Shown: piece by piece, positions 33,125 to 41,073 of the stretch
Position numbering within the stretch: the stretch's first letter is position 1
Layout: every line of letters begins with the position of its first letter
Source: Rhodococcus oxybenzonivorans
GTDB taxonomy: Bacteria > Actinomycetota > Actinomycetes > Mycobacteriales > Mycobacteriaceae
DNA length: 64,000 bases
Direction: 5' to 3'
Assembly (NCBI RefSeq): GCF_003130705.1
Contig: NZ_CP021356.1
Coordinates: 1-64,000, forward strand
Translations under genes and position numbers: made by a program
Notes under the pieces: generated by a model
Seen by the model: only the letters and a program-made list of their open reading frames with translations
What the model was told of the DNA's origin: nothing
Database searches by the model: none

Positions 33125-34437
33125 CGCGCACCGCCCCGTATCCCCCGGCCGTCGGCGACGAACCGTACGTGGTCCCCGCCGGGACCCCGGTCACCGCCGC
33201 TGTCGCGGCGGCCGCCCGGACCCTGGCCACCGAGGGCGCACTGCCCGCCTATCTCTACGACCTGACGGCTCTCGACGCGCACGTCTCGGCGGTCCGCGCC
33301 GCCTTCGACGCCACCGATACCCGGATCGAACTCCTGCACGCGGTCAAGGCCAACCCGGATCCGGAGTTGTTGACGGTCATCGCCCGGCACGTGCACGGCT
33401 TGGAAGTCGCCAGCGGCGGCGAACTGGCCCACGTGCGCCGGCACCTGCCCTCCACCCCATTGGCTTTCGGCGGCCCCGGTAAGACCGACGCCGAACTGGC
33501 GGCCGCACTGGCCGCCGACGTGGACTGCTACCACGTCGAGAGTCTGCACGAGGCGCGCCGGCTGGACGCCGCCGCCCGGGCCGTCGGCCGAACCGCCCGG
33601 GTGCTGCTGCGAGTCAACCTGCCCTCACACTCACCGGCCGGTGGTGATGCCGCCGCCCTGACCATGGGCGGGGTGCCCAGCCCGTTCGGCATGGACCCCG
33701 CCGAAGCCGATGCGGTTGCCACCGAACGTGGACAGCTGCCCGGGATCGAGGTGATCGGGATTCACGCCCACCTGGCCAGCGGGCACGACGCCGCCGGCTG
33801 CGCCGGCCTCGCCGACACGGTGCTGACCTGGGCCGGGCACTACGCCCACCGGCACGGCCTGGCGCTGCACCAGGTCAACGTCGGCGGCGGTATGGCGGTG
33901 GACTATCACCGGCCCGACCGGCTCTTCGACTGGGCGGACTACGCCCGGCGACTCGACCGGATCGTGGCCGCCGCTGCGCCCGATACCGGCCGACCCCTCA
34001 CCGTGCGCATCGAACCCGGACGCGCGGTGAGCGCCTACTCCGGGTGGTACGCCACCCGCATCCTCGACCTCAAACGCAGCCAAGGCAGCTGGTTCGCCGT
34101 CTGCGCCGGAGGCACCCACCACCTGCGCACCCCGGCGGCCAAGGGACACGACCAACCGCTGGCCGTGCTGCCGGTGCGTGCCTGGGACCACCCGTGGCCA
34201 CGCCCGACGGTCTCCGACGAGGCGATCACCTTCGTCGGCCAGCTGTGCACCCCCAAGGACGTACTCGCCCGCCAGGTACCCGTGCCCACACTGGCGGTGG
34301 GCGATCTGGTGGTCTTCGCGATGGCCGGTGCGTACGCGCACAACATCAGCCACCACGACTTCCTCATGCATCCCGCTCCCACGGTCGTGCACCTTCCGCG
34401 GCGCCGCGATCCCCATCAACCGGGCTCACGCCCCTAA
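33121..34437 (+). CDS. PLP-dependent decarboxylase (fold III; PvsE/SbnH-like, 438 aa)
   Basis: Alanine-racemase-fold decarboxylase: PLP Lys76 in HAVKANPDPEL, LEVASGGELAHVRR, HAHLASGHD, NVGGGMAVDYH, IEPGRAVSAY, and the dimer-interface active-site Cys (about 376) in GQLCTPKDVLA. In vibrioferrin and staphyloferrin B pathways the homologues decarboxylate a citryl-amino-acid intermediate. The same role is inferred here. Coupled to the preceding synthetase by ATGA; 13 nt before the next gene. Confidence 0.9.
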   Translation: MTRTAPYPPAVGDEPYVVPAGTPVTAAVAAAARTLATEGALPAYLYDLTALDAHVSAVRAAFDATDTRIELLHAVKANPDPELLTVIARHVHGLEVASGGELAHVRRHLPSTPLAFGGPGKTDAELAAALAADVDCYHVESLHEARRLDAAARAVGRTARVLLRVNLPSHSPAGGDAAALTMGGVPSPFGMDPAEADAVATERGQLPGIEVIGIHAHLASGHDAAGCAGLADTVLTWAGHYAHRHGLALHQVNVGGGMAVDYHRPDRLFDWADYARRLDRIVAAAAPDTGRPLTVRIEPGRAVSAYSGWYATRILDLKRSQGSWFAVCAGGTHHLRTPAAKGHDQPLAVLPVRAWDHPWPRPTVSDEAITFVGQLCTPKDVLARQVPVPTLAVGDLVVFAMAGAYAHNISHHDFLMHPAPTVVHLPRRRDPHQPGSRP

Positions 34438-34450
34438 AGGAGGACGAAAG

Positions 34451-35266
34451 ATGCTGCGCCCCAATGCGGTCAAGCACGCGCTCACGGCAAGCCGGGAGGT
34501 GTACGGGCTGTACTGCTCGACCCCCGACCCGGTACCGGTGGAGATGATCGGCTGCACCGGTTACGACTTCGTCATCCTCGACACCGAGCACACCCTGGTC
34601 GACCCCCAGCAACTCGAGACGCTCATCCGCGCTGCCGAGGCCGTCGAGCTGACCCCGTTCGTGCGGGTGCCGGAGGCCGATCCCGGCGCGGTGCTGCGGG
34701 CACTCGATGCAGGGGCGATGGGAATCGTGGTGCCCCACGTGCGGAATCGGCACAGTGTGGACGAGGCGATTCGGGCGGCCCGGTACCACCCGGAGGGCAT
34801 GCGTTCGCTCGGCGGCGGTCGCGTGACCGGTTTCGGCCGTATCGACCCGGCCGAGTTCATCCGGCGCGCGAACGCCGAGATCATGGTCATCGCCCTGATC
34901 GAGGACGCCGAGGGGGTGGAGGCGATCGACGAGATCCTCACCGGCGGTGGTATCGACCTGGTGCTGCCCGGCCCCGGTGATTTGTCCCAGTCCTACGGCG
35001 TGCCCTGGCAAACCCGCCACCCGTTGGTCACGGCGGCTGTCGAACGCATTCACCGGTCCTGTGTCGAACACCGGGTGCCCTTTGCGGCGATGGCACGCAC
35101 ACCGGAGAACCACGCCAGGTGGCGATCGGAAGGGGTGACCGCGTTCGTTCTCGGCGAGGAACGCGACCTCGCCGCGCAGGCCCTGCGCCGGCACCTCGAT
35201 GTCGTCACCGGGTCCGGCCCGGGCGAGCGGGCCACACCCCCTCCTGCTATGGTAAGTATCCCCTAA
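34451..35266 (+). CDS. HpcH/HpaI-type citrate synthase (SbnG-like, 271 aa)
   Basis: TIM-barrel aldolase family: YDFVILDTEHTLVDPQQLE, FVRVPEADPGAVLRALDAGA, GIVVPHVRN, ALIEDAEGVEAIDEI and LVLPGPGDLSQSYGVP, with the metal-binding Glu/Asp and catalytic Arg/His residues of the family. SbnG of Staphylococcus makes citrate for staphyloferrin B independently of the TCA cycle. The same is likely here, since it closes a citrate-siderophore operon. AGGAGG lies 9 nt before ATG 34451. Confidence 0.82.
   Translation: MLRPNAVKHALTASREVYGLYCSTPDPVPVEMIGCTGYDFVILDTEHTLVDPQQLETLIRAAEAVELTPFVRVPEADPGAVLRALDAGAMGIVVPHVRNRHSVDEAIRAARYHPEGMRSLGGGRVTGFGRIDPAEFIRRANAEIMVIALIEDAEGVEAIDEILTGGGIDLVLPGPGDLSQSYGVPWQTRHPLVTAAVERIHRSCVEHRVPFAAMARTPENHARWRSEGVTAFVLGEERDLAAQALRRHLDVVTGSGPGERATPPPAMVSIP
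35248..35266 (+). promoter_or_regulatory. Weak IdeR-like box before the binding-protein gene
   Basis: TATGGTAAGTATCCCCTAA matches 12 of 19 consensus positions and overlaps the stop of the preceding gene, 24 nt before ATG 35291. It may give the receptor gene its own iron control. Confidence 0.35.
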
Positions 35267-35290
35267 TTCTCTTCTCTCCGTGGAGGTTTC

Positions 35291-36292
35291 ATGTCTTTCT
35301 TCTCGCGCGTCCTGAGGCGACGCCCGGCGTCGGTGGCCGCCGCCGTGGTGCTGGCGGCGACGCTGGCTGCGTGCGGCTCACCCGGGGGCGGCGACGCCGA
35401 CTCGGGGTCGGGGACGGCGTCGGCCGGCGGCTCGGAGGCGGTGTTCCCGCGCACCGTGCAGCACCATCAGGGTGAGACGGTGATCGAGGCCAAACCCGAA
35501 CGGGTGGTGGCCTTGGACAACAGTCTGGTCGAAGCGGTGGTCGCACTCGACGCCCCGCTGGTCGGCGGCATCGGCTCCTACCGTGACCAGTCGGGATTCC
35601 CGGAGTACCTCGGTGACGCCGTCAAGGACACCAAGGACGTCGGCCCGATGGCGACGCCGGATCTGGAGGCGATCGCGGCCCTGCAGCCGGACCTGATCGT
35701 GTCGGCGAGCGTGCGTCACGAGGCACTCTACGACGAGCTGTCCGCGATCGCCCCGACGGTGTTCGTCGAGACCACCGGCCCGATCTGGAAGCAGAACATT
35801 CGCGACCTCGGTACCGCCCTGGGTGAGGAGGACAAGGCCGCAGAGGTGCTCACCGCGTACGAGACCCGCGCGGCCAAACTCGGCAAGGCGATCAACGACA
35901 AGGCCGGCAACCCGACGGTGTCGATGGTCCGGTTCGTCGACGGCCCGACCCGCCTGTACGCGAACAAATCGTTCAGCGGAATCGTCTTCCGGGACATGGG
36001 CCTTGCCCGGCCGGCGGACCAGGCCGTCGATGCCTTCAGCGTCGAGATCGGTGAGGAGGAGATCCGCAAGGCCGACGCCGATCACATCTTCGTCACCGTG
36101 TACTCCGGTGCCGAGGCGACCGCCGAGAGTTTCCGCCGCAATCCGCTGTGGGGCGGGCTGAAGGGCGTGCAGGCGAACAACGTGCACCAGGTCGAGGACG
36201 CCATCTGGATGACCTCGGTCAGTCTGCAGGGTGCGGACCTGATGATGGACGACATGGCCGAGGTCTTCGGGGTGGACCCGATGAAACCCTGA
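35291..36292 (+). CDS. Siderophore-binding lipoprotein of an ABC importer (333 aa)
   Basis: FecB/BtuF-type class III binding protein. Lipobox TLAACGSPGG, HHQGETVIEAKPERVVALDN, GPMATPDLEAIAALQPDLIV and C-terminal NNVHQVEDAIWM. It follows the biosynthetic operon and would deliver the ferri-siderophore to the convergent FecCD permease and ATPase. GGAGG is placed 7 nt before the ATG. A bidirectional hairpin follows it. Confidence 0.92.
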   Translation: MSFFSRVLRRRPASVAAAVVLAATLAACGSPGGGDADSGSGTASAGGSEAVFPRTVQHHQGETVIEAKPERVVALDNSLVEAVVALDAPLVGGIGSYRDQSGFPEYLGDAVKDTKDVGPMATPDLEAIAALQPDLIVSASVRHEALYDELSAIAPTVFVETTGPIWKQNIRDLGTALGEEDKAAEVLTAYETRAAKLGKAINDKAGNPTVSMVRFVDGPTRLYANKSFSGIVFRDMGLARPADQAVDAFSVEIGEEEIRKADADHIFVTVYSGAEATAESFRRNPLWGGLKGVQANNVHQVEDAIWMTSVSLQGADLMMDDMAEVFGVDPMKP

Positions 36293-36320
36293 TTAAGGGT
36301 TAAGCACTCGCGGATGCATC

Positions 36321-36355
36321 GGCGCCCGTCCTGCCTACCCGGCGGGGCGGGCGCC
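36321..36355. terminator. Bidirectional terminator between convergent iron genes
   Basis: GGCGCCCG (36321-36328) pairs perfectly with CGGGCGCC (36348-36355) between two genes that end toward each other. Confidence 0.55.
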
Positions 36356-36384
36356 GCTGCACGGTACCGGTGGGGGCCGCCCGG

Positions 36385-37224
36385 TCAGATCCGGGCGTAG
36401 GGCACGACGACCGGGCCGCCGCTGGCCGGGTCGCTGAGGATATGGCACTCCACACCGAACACCTCCCGCACCATCTGACGGTCCACGACCCGGGACGGTG
36501 CACCGGAGGCGACGATCACGCCGTCGCGCAGGGCGACGAGGTGGTCGGCGAAGCGGCAGGCCTGCGCGAGGTCGTGCAACACCATGACGACGGTTCGGCC
36601 CTGCTCCCGGTTCAGTCGCTGCACCAGCTCGAGCACGTCGAGTTGGTGGGCCAGGTCGAGGAAGGTGGTGGGTTCGTCGAGCAGCAACAGCGGTGTGCCC
36701 TGGGCGACGACCATCGCGATCCACACGCGTTGACGCTGACCGCCCGAGAGTGCGTCGACGGGCCGGTCGGCGAGCTCGACCAGCCCGGTCGCGGTCAACG
36801 CGTCGACCACGGCCGCTTCGTCGGCGGGGGACCACTGACGCCACATGCTGGTGTGCGGTGTCCGGCCACGGGCGACGAGATCGCGCACGGTGATCGATTC
36901 CGGGGTGATCGGCGACTGCGGCAGCAGGCCCAGCTCGCGGGCCACGACCCCGGTCGGGAGGCCGGCGATGTCCCGGCCGGCGAGCAGCACGGTTCCCGCC
37001 TCGAGACGGTGCAGTCGGGCCAGGGCCCGCAGCAGCGTGGATTTCCCGGAGCCGTTCGCGCCGATGATCGCCGTCACCTGACCCGAGGCCACCTCCAGAT
37101 CCAGATCCGGGATCACGGTGCGGCCGGGCCCGTACCCGACGCGCAGCTGACGGGCCGCCAGCGACGGCGCGGGCCGGATCACCGTGGCCGGGTCGACGGT
37201 GGGACTGGGTGCCGTGTCGGCCAT
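36385..37224 (-). CDS. Siderophore ABC transporter ATPase (FecE/FepC-like, 279 aa)
   Basis: Walker A GANGSGKST, Q-loop LGLLPQSPITPES, signature LSGGQRQRVWIA, Walker B LLLLDEPTTFLD and the H-loop VLHDLAQA are all intact. ATG 37224 lies one base past the permease stop. Upstream in-frame codons are not conserved. It energises the two permeases encoded just before it. Confidence 0.93.
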   Translation of the reverse strand: MADTAPSPTVDPATVIRPAPSLAARQLRVGYGPGRTVIPDLDLEVASGQVTAIIGANGSGKSTLLRALARLHRLEAGTVLLAGRDIAGLPTGVVARELGLLPQSPITPESITVRDLVARGRTPHTSMWRQWSPADEAAVVDALTATGLVELADRPVDALSGGQRQRVWIAMVVAQGTPLLLLDEPTTFLDLAHQLDVLELVQRLNREQGRTVVMVLHDLAQACRFADHLVALRDGVIVASGAPSRVVDRQMVREVFGVECHILSDPASGGPVVVPYARI

Positions 37225-37225
37225 G

Positions 37226-38338
37226 TCAACGTTCCTTGGATGTGCGCAGGATGAGATAGAGCAGGTACGGGGCGCCGACGAGCGCACACACCGCGCCCGC
37301 CGGTAACTCGAAGCCGGGGATCACCCCGCGTGCCACCAGGTCGGCCGCCAGCACTACCACCGCGCCGAGTAGCGCCGAGGTCACCAGCGGCACACCCGGG
37401 CCGCGCACCACCCGCCGCGCGAGGTTGGGCGCTACCAACGCCACGAACGCGACCGGGCCCGCCGCTGCGGTGGCGGTGCCGGCCAGGGCGACTGCGGCAA
37501 CGACGATCCACAACCGGCTCCGGCCCACCCGGATGCCGAGTGCGGTGGCGGCGGAGTCCCCGAGCAGCAGGACGTCGAGGCGGCGGACCAGCACGGCCGC
37601 GAACGGCAGCAGGATCAGCAACGCCGTCGCCACACCCCAGACGTGCTCCCACCCGCGCCCATGCAGAGAACCGGTGAGCCACACCGTCGCCTTCGTCGCC
37701 TGGTCGACGTCCCCGCGAACGAGGGTGTACTCGACCAGCCCGGTGAACGCCGCGGCGAGCACCACCCCGACCAGGACCAGACGGTGCGGGTCCAGCCCGG
37801 CGCCGTCCACCCGGCGGCGACCGGTGAGCGCCAGCACCAGAACTGCGGCCAGGGCGGCGCCCGCGACCGCCCCGAGCGGCAGGCCGACCTGGGCCAGCCC
37901 GGCCGACGCTCCGCCGGCGGCGGCCGTCGTCGAACCCTGCGCCAAGAGCACCAGGACCGCCCCGGCACTGGCGCCGGCGGTCACGCCGAGAACGTCCGGG
38001 GAGGCCAGCGGGTTGCGGGCCAGCCCCTGGGTGAGGGCACCGGCGGCGCCGAGCGCCAACCCGACGAGCAAACCGACCAGGGCGCGCGGCAGCCGCAGCC
38101 GCTGAACGGTGAAGACCACGGACGACTTCCCCTGCCCGAGCAGCCCGCCGACCACCTCGCCCGGCGACAGGTCCGTCGAGCCGACCGCGAGCGCGGCCAG
38201 AAACAGGCCCACCGCCCCGGCGGTGGCACCCACACCAACGAGCAGCGCGCGTGGACGCAGCAGCGCCGACACCGGCCCCGCCTGCACCACCACGGCCCCG
38301 TTACCGGCCCGGGCGGCGCTCAATGCGGGAGCGGTCAC
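37226..38338 (-). CDS. FecCD-family iron-siderophore permease 2 (370 aa)
   Basis: An integral membrane protein with about ten segments. It contains the BtuC/FecD landmarks GLARNPLASPDVLGVTAGASAG, GLVEYTLVRGDVDQATKATVWLTGSL, GPVAFVALVAPNLAR and ELPAGAVCALVGAPYLLYLI. It overlaps the other permease gene by ATGA and probably forms a heterodimer with it. Confidence 0.93.
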   Translation of the reverse strand: MTAPALSAARAGNGAVVVQAGPVSALLRPRALLVGVGATAGAVGLFLAALAVGSTDLSPGEVVGGLLGQGKSSVVFTVQRLRLPRALVGLLVGLALGAAGALTQGLARNPLASPDVLGVTAGASAGAVLVLLAQGSTTAAAGGASAGLAQVGLPLGAVAGAALAAVLVLALTGRRRVDGAGLDPHRLVLVGVVLAAAFTGLVEYTLVRGDVDQATKATVWLTGSLHGRGWEHVWGVATALLILLPFAAVLVRRLDVLLLGDSAATALGIRVGRSRLWIVVAAVALAGTATAAAGPVAFVALVAPNLARRVVRGPGVPLVTSALLGAVVVLAADLVARGVIPGFELPAGAVCALVGAPYLLYLILRTSKER

Positions 38339-39366
38339 CGGGCAGCTGTCCGGATCCGGCGCAGCACCACCAGCACGACCGGGGCTCCGACCACCGCGGT
38401 GACGATGCCGACCTGCAGCTCGCCGGGGCGCACCACGATTCGTCCGAGAACGTCGGCGAGCACGAGCAGGGTGCCGCCGAGCAGCGCCGCGTAGGGCACC
38501 AGCCAGCCGTGCCGGGCACCGGTGAGGGCGCGGGCGGCGTGCGGCACCGCAAGGCCGATGAACCCGATCGGGCCGGTCGCCGCGACCGCGACTCCGGTGA
38601 GCAGGACCACGGTGGCGCCGATGGCGAGCCGGATCCGTCCCAACCGCAAGCCCAGTGCGCGCGCCGCCTCGTCGCCGAGCGCCAGGGCGTCGAGCCAGCG
38701 GGCGCAGGCCCAGCCCAGGAGGACGGCGACGCCGAGCACCGGGACCACCAGGGCGGCGGTGCTGTTGCCCCGTCCGGACAGTGCGCCCACGGCCCAGAAC
38801 CGGTACTCCTCGAGGGTATCGGCGTCGATCAGGACCAGTGTGGTCGTCGCGGCGGCCAGCAACGCGGAGACCGCGACTCCGGCGAGAGCCAGTTCGGTGG
38901 AATTCGTGCGCACATCTGACCGGCCGGCCAACAGGAGCACGGCGGCTCCGGCCAGTGCTGCACCGACGATCGCGAATCCGATGTGTGCGGGCAGCGCGCC
39001 GGTCCCGAAGAAGGAAATTCCCAGCACCACCGACAGTGCGGCGCCGGCCGAGACGCCGAGCAGCGCCGGATCCGCCAGTGGGTTGCGGGTGAGCCCCTGC
39101 GCCGCGACGCCCGCGACCCCCAGCGCCGCACCCACTGCCAGCCCCAGGACCGTGCGCGGTAACCGTTGCTCCAGGATGATGATCGCGGCGTCGCCTTCTC
39201 GCGCACCGCCGAGTACCGCCAGCACCTCAGCCACCGGCAGCGCACGCGTTCCCACCGCCAGCCCGGTCACCGCGACCAGCACCAGCGCGCCTGCCAGCAC
39301 CACCATGCCGGCAGCGAGCTGTCCGCTCCGCAACGGCACGCGGCCGAGACTGGCAGGGACGGTCAT
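38335..39366 (-). CDS. FecCD-family iron-siderophore permease 1 (343 aa)
   Basis: First gene of the leftward importer operon. Landmarks: GLTRNPLADPALLGVSAGAALS, RFWAVGALSGRGN, GPIGFIGLAVPHAARAL and ELQVGIVTAVVGAPVVLVVL. A short IdeR-like box lies 27 nt upstream of ATG 39366, so import and synthesis are probably co-repressed by iron. Confidence 0.93.
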   Translation of the reverse strand: MTVPASLGRVPLRSGQLAAGMVVLAGALVLVAVTGLAVGTRALPVAEVLAVLGGAREGDAAIIILEQRLPRTVLGLAVGAALGVAGVAAQGLTRNPLADPALLGVSAGAALSVVLGISFFGTGALPAHIGFAIVGAALAGAAVLLLAGRSDVRTNSTELALAGVAVSALLAAATTTLVLIDADTLEEYRFWAVGALSGRGNSTAALVVPVLGVAVLLGWACARWLDALALGDEAARALGLRLGRIRLAIGATVVLLTGVAVAATGPIGFIGLAVPHAARALTGARHGWLVPYAALLGGTLLVLADVLGRIVVRPGELQVGIVTAVVGAPVVLVVLRRIRTAAR

Positions 39367-39392
39367 GCACTCTCCTGAAAGATCGGCGGCCT

Positions 39393-39411
39393 GAAAGTTG
39401 CCCTACCCTAA
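39393..39411 (-). promoter_or_regulatory. IdeR-like box before the importer operon
   Basis: Minus-strand TTAGGGTAGGGCAACTTTC matches the IdeR consensus at 13 of 19 positions and lies directly upstream of the permease start. Confidence 0.5.
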
Positions 39412-39538
39412 CCGACGGCACAAGCTCCGATGCTCACGGCAACGCCCACACCGCCGACCCCGACACCATCGCGACCAACCCTCTCGTCAGCGGCCGGTCC
39501 GCACCGGAATGGGTGGGGCGGCGCGGCGACTGCCTCAC

Positions 39539-40108
39539 CTACCTCCTCCGCAACCCATCCACGGTGACCTGCACGAGCCGCTGTACCCCGTCCCGGGTGG
39601 GCAGACCGGTGGCCGCGGTCAGGGCGTGCAGGCAATACCTCGCCAGTTCGTCGGCGGCGATGTCGTCTCTGAGCTCGCCGCGGCCGACGCCCTCGGCGAT
39701 CAGGTCCGTGACGAACCCGGTGAGCTGGTGCTGCGCCCGGCCGACGTGCTCACCGCGATGCAACGCGGCGGTGTCCACGGTGGGCTCATGGTCGTGGAGG
39801 ATCAGGGCGTAGGCCCCGAGCACTGCCCCCAGCCGGTCGGCGGCGCCGCCGACGGTGCGCTCCCGCACCTCGGCGAGCTGCTCGAGGTGACGGAGGATCT
39901 GACGTTCGTGCCAGGCCAGGATGATCGCCTGAACGTCGGGGAAGTACTTGTACAGCGTCGCCCGCCCGATACCGGTGTCCTCGGCGATCCGCGACATCGT
40001 CACCGCCGCCAGCCCATGGTGGGCGACGAGCGTTGCGGTGGCGTCCATGACCGCCTCGCGGACGGCTTTGCGATGCTCCTCGATCGTCTCGTTCCACAGC
40101 TTCGGCAC
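39539..40108 (-). CDS. TetR-family regulator (189 aa), probably leaderless
   Basis: An N-terminal HTH (AVREAVMDATATLVAHHGLA, MSRIAEDTGIGRATLYKYF) is followed by an all-helical ligand domain with HDHEP and HRGEH segments. The frame extends to 40,195. GTG 40108 is preferred because a -10-like TACACT ends 7 nt upstream and a candidate operator would otherwise be inside the gene. It is divergent from two small membrane-protein genes that it may control. The ligand is unknown. Confidence 0.8.
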   Translation of the reverse strand: MPKLWNETIEEHRKAVREAVMDATATLVAHHGLAAVTMSRIAEDTGIGRATLYKYFPDVQAIILAWHERQILRHLEQLAEVRERTVGGAADRLGAVLGAYALILHDHEPTVDTAALHRGEHVGRAQHQLTGFVTDLIAEGVGRGELRDDIAADELARYCLHALTAATGLPTRDGVQRLVQVTVDGLRRR

Positions 40109-40117
40109 CCCGCAAGT

Positions 40118-40133
40118 GTACGCACCGACGTAC
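40118..40133. promoter_or_regulatory. Candidate TetR operator
   Basis: GTACG-CACCGA-CGTAC is a perfect 5-bp inverted repeat overlapping the presumed -10 of the TetR gene, consistent with autorepression. Confidence 0.45.
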
Positions 40134-40224
40134 TCAACACGGTGTGATTCGGGAGTGACATTGTGTATCGTAAAAGTCCGGTACTGCTGCGGCATTTCTG
40201 CTGCTCGGATGGAGGACCCCCACG

Positions 40225-40518
40225 ATGACTGACCCCACCCCCGACGCCGGTCCCCCCCGATCCGACGAGGACCGTGGTTCTCCTCCCCGGCGTGAACCCA
40301 CGCCGCGCTGGGTAAAAGTGGTCGGCATCGTCGTCGGAATCTTGCTCGTGCTGGTGATCCTGATGATGGTGTTCGGCGGCGGCAATCACGGTCCCGGTCG
40401 CCACCTGTCCGCCGGGACCACCGTCGGCTCTGCCGCGATCAGCGGGGACGTCGACGTTATGCAGTCCAGTGGCGGTTCTGTCGGTGATCGTCTCGGAGTG
40501 CGGACGGTCGCTGCGTGA
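40225..40518 (+). CDS. Small single-TM protein (97 aa)
   Basis: A proline- and charge-rich N-terminus (about 30 residues, ending TPRWVKV) precedes one membrane helix (VGIVVGILLVLVILMMVFGGG), then NHGPGRHLSAG and a variable tail. Proteins with the RWVKV-TM-GGGxHGPGRH plan are common and uncharacterised in actinobacteria. GGAGG lies 9 nt before ATG. Its stop overlaps the next start (GTGA), so the two are co-translated. Confidence 0.65.
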   Translation: MTDPTPDAGPPRSDEDRGSPPRREPTPRWVKVVGIVVGILLVLVILMMVFGGGNHGPGRHLSAGTTVGSAAISGDVDVMQSSGGSVGDRLGVRTVAA

Positions 40519-41036
40519 GCATGTCGCCGGGCCTACGTAAGCTCGCGCGGACCGTGCACATCAGCGCCTCGGCCGGCTGGCTCGGTGCGATACTCACGTA
40601 TCTGGCGTTGGCCATCGCCGCGCTGACGAGTCCCGCGGCGTCGACCGGGCGGGCCCTGTATCCCGCGATGGAACTTCTCGTCTGGACGGTGATCCTCCCG
40701 CTCAGTCTGGCATCGCTGGTCACCGGGCTCATTTCGTCGCTGGGCACCCCGTGGGGCCTGCTCCGGCACTATTGGGTGCTGTTCAAACTGGCGCTCAATG
40801 TCGGCGCCTCGGCCGTGTTGTGGCTGTACACGCAGTCCATCGATTACTCCGCCGCCATCGCCAGTCAAACCACCCTGTCCGATGCCGATGTACTCGTGCT
40901 GAGGAATCCCACCCACGTGGTCCACGCCAGTGGCGCAGTCCTGGTGTTGCTCGCCGCGACCGTGCTCGCGGTGTACAAGCCGCGGGGTCTGACGCGGTAT
41001 GGGTATCGGCGCCAACGTGCGGCGACGACCCGGTAG
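40515..41036 (+). CDS. Four-TM membrane protein (DUF2269-like, 173 aa)
   Basis: Four predicted membrane segments: SASAGWLGAILTYLALAIAAL, ELLVWTVILPLSLASLVTGL, LLRHYWVLFKLALNVGASAVL and VVHASGAVLVLLAATVLAVY, with conserved His residues (ARTVHIS, RHYWVLFK, THVVHASG) that could bind haem or metal. GTG 40515 overlaps the previous stop; ATG 40521 is an alternative. Coupled to the small TM protein, divergent from TetR. Confidence 0.7.
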   Translation: MSMSPGLRKLARTVHISASAGWLGAILTYLALAIAALTSPAASTGRALYPAMELLVWTVILPLSLASLVTGLISSLGTPWGLLRHYWVLFKLALNVGASAVLWLYTQSIDYSAAIASQTTLSDADVLVLRNPTHVVHASGAVLVLLAATVLAVYKPRGLTRYGYRRQRAATTR

Positions 41037-41073
41037 CTCACACCCGCCTTGGGGGCAGCGGGCTACGGAGTCG

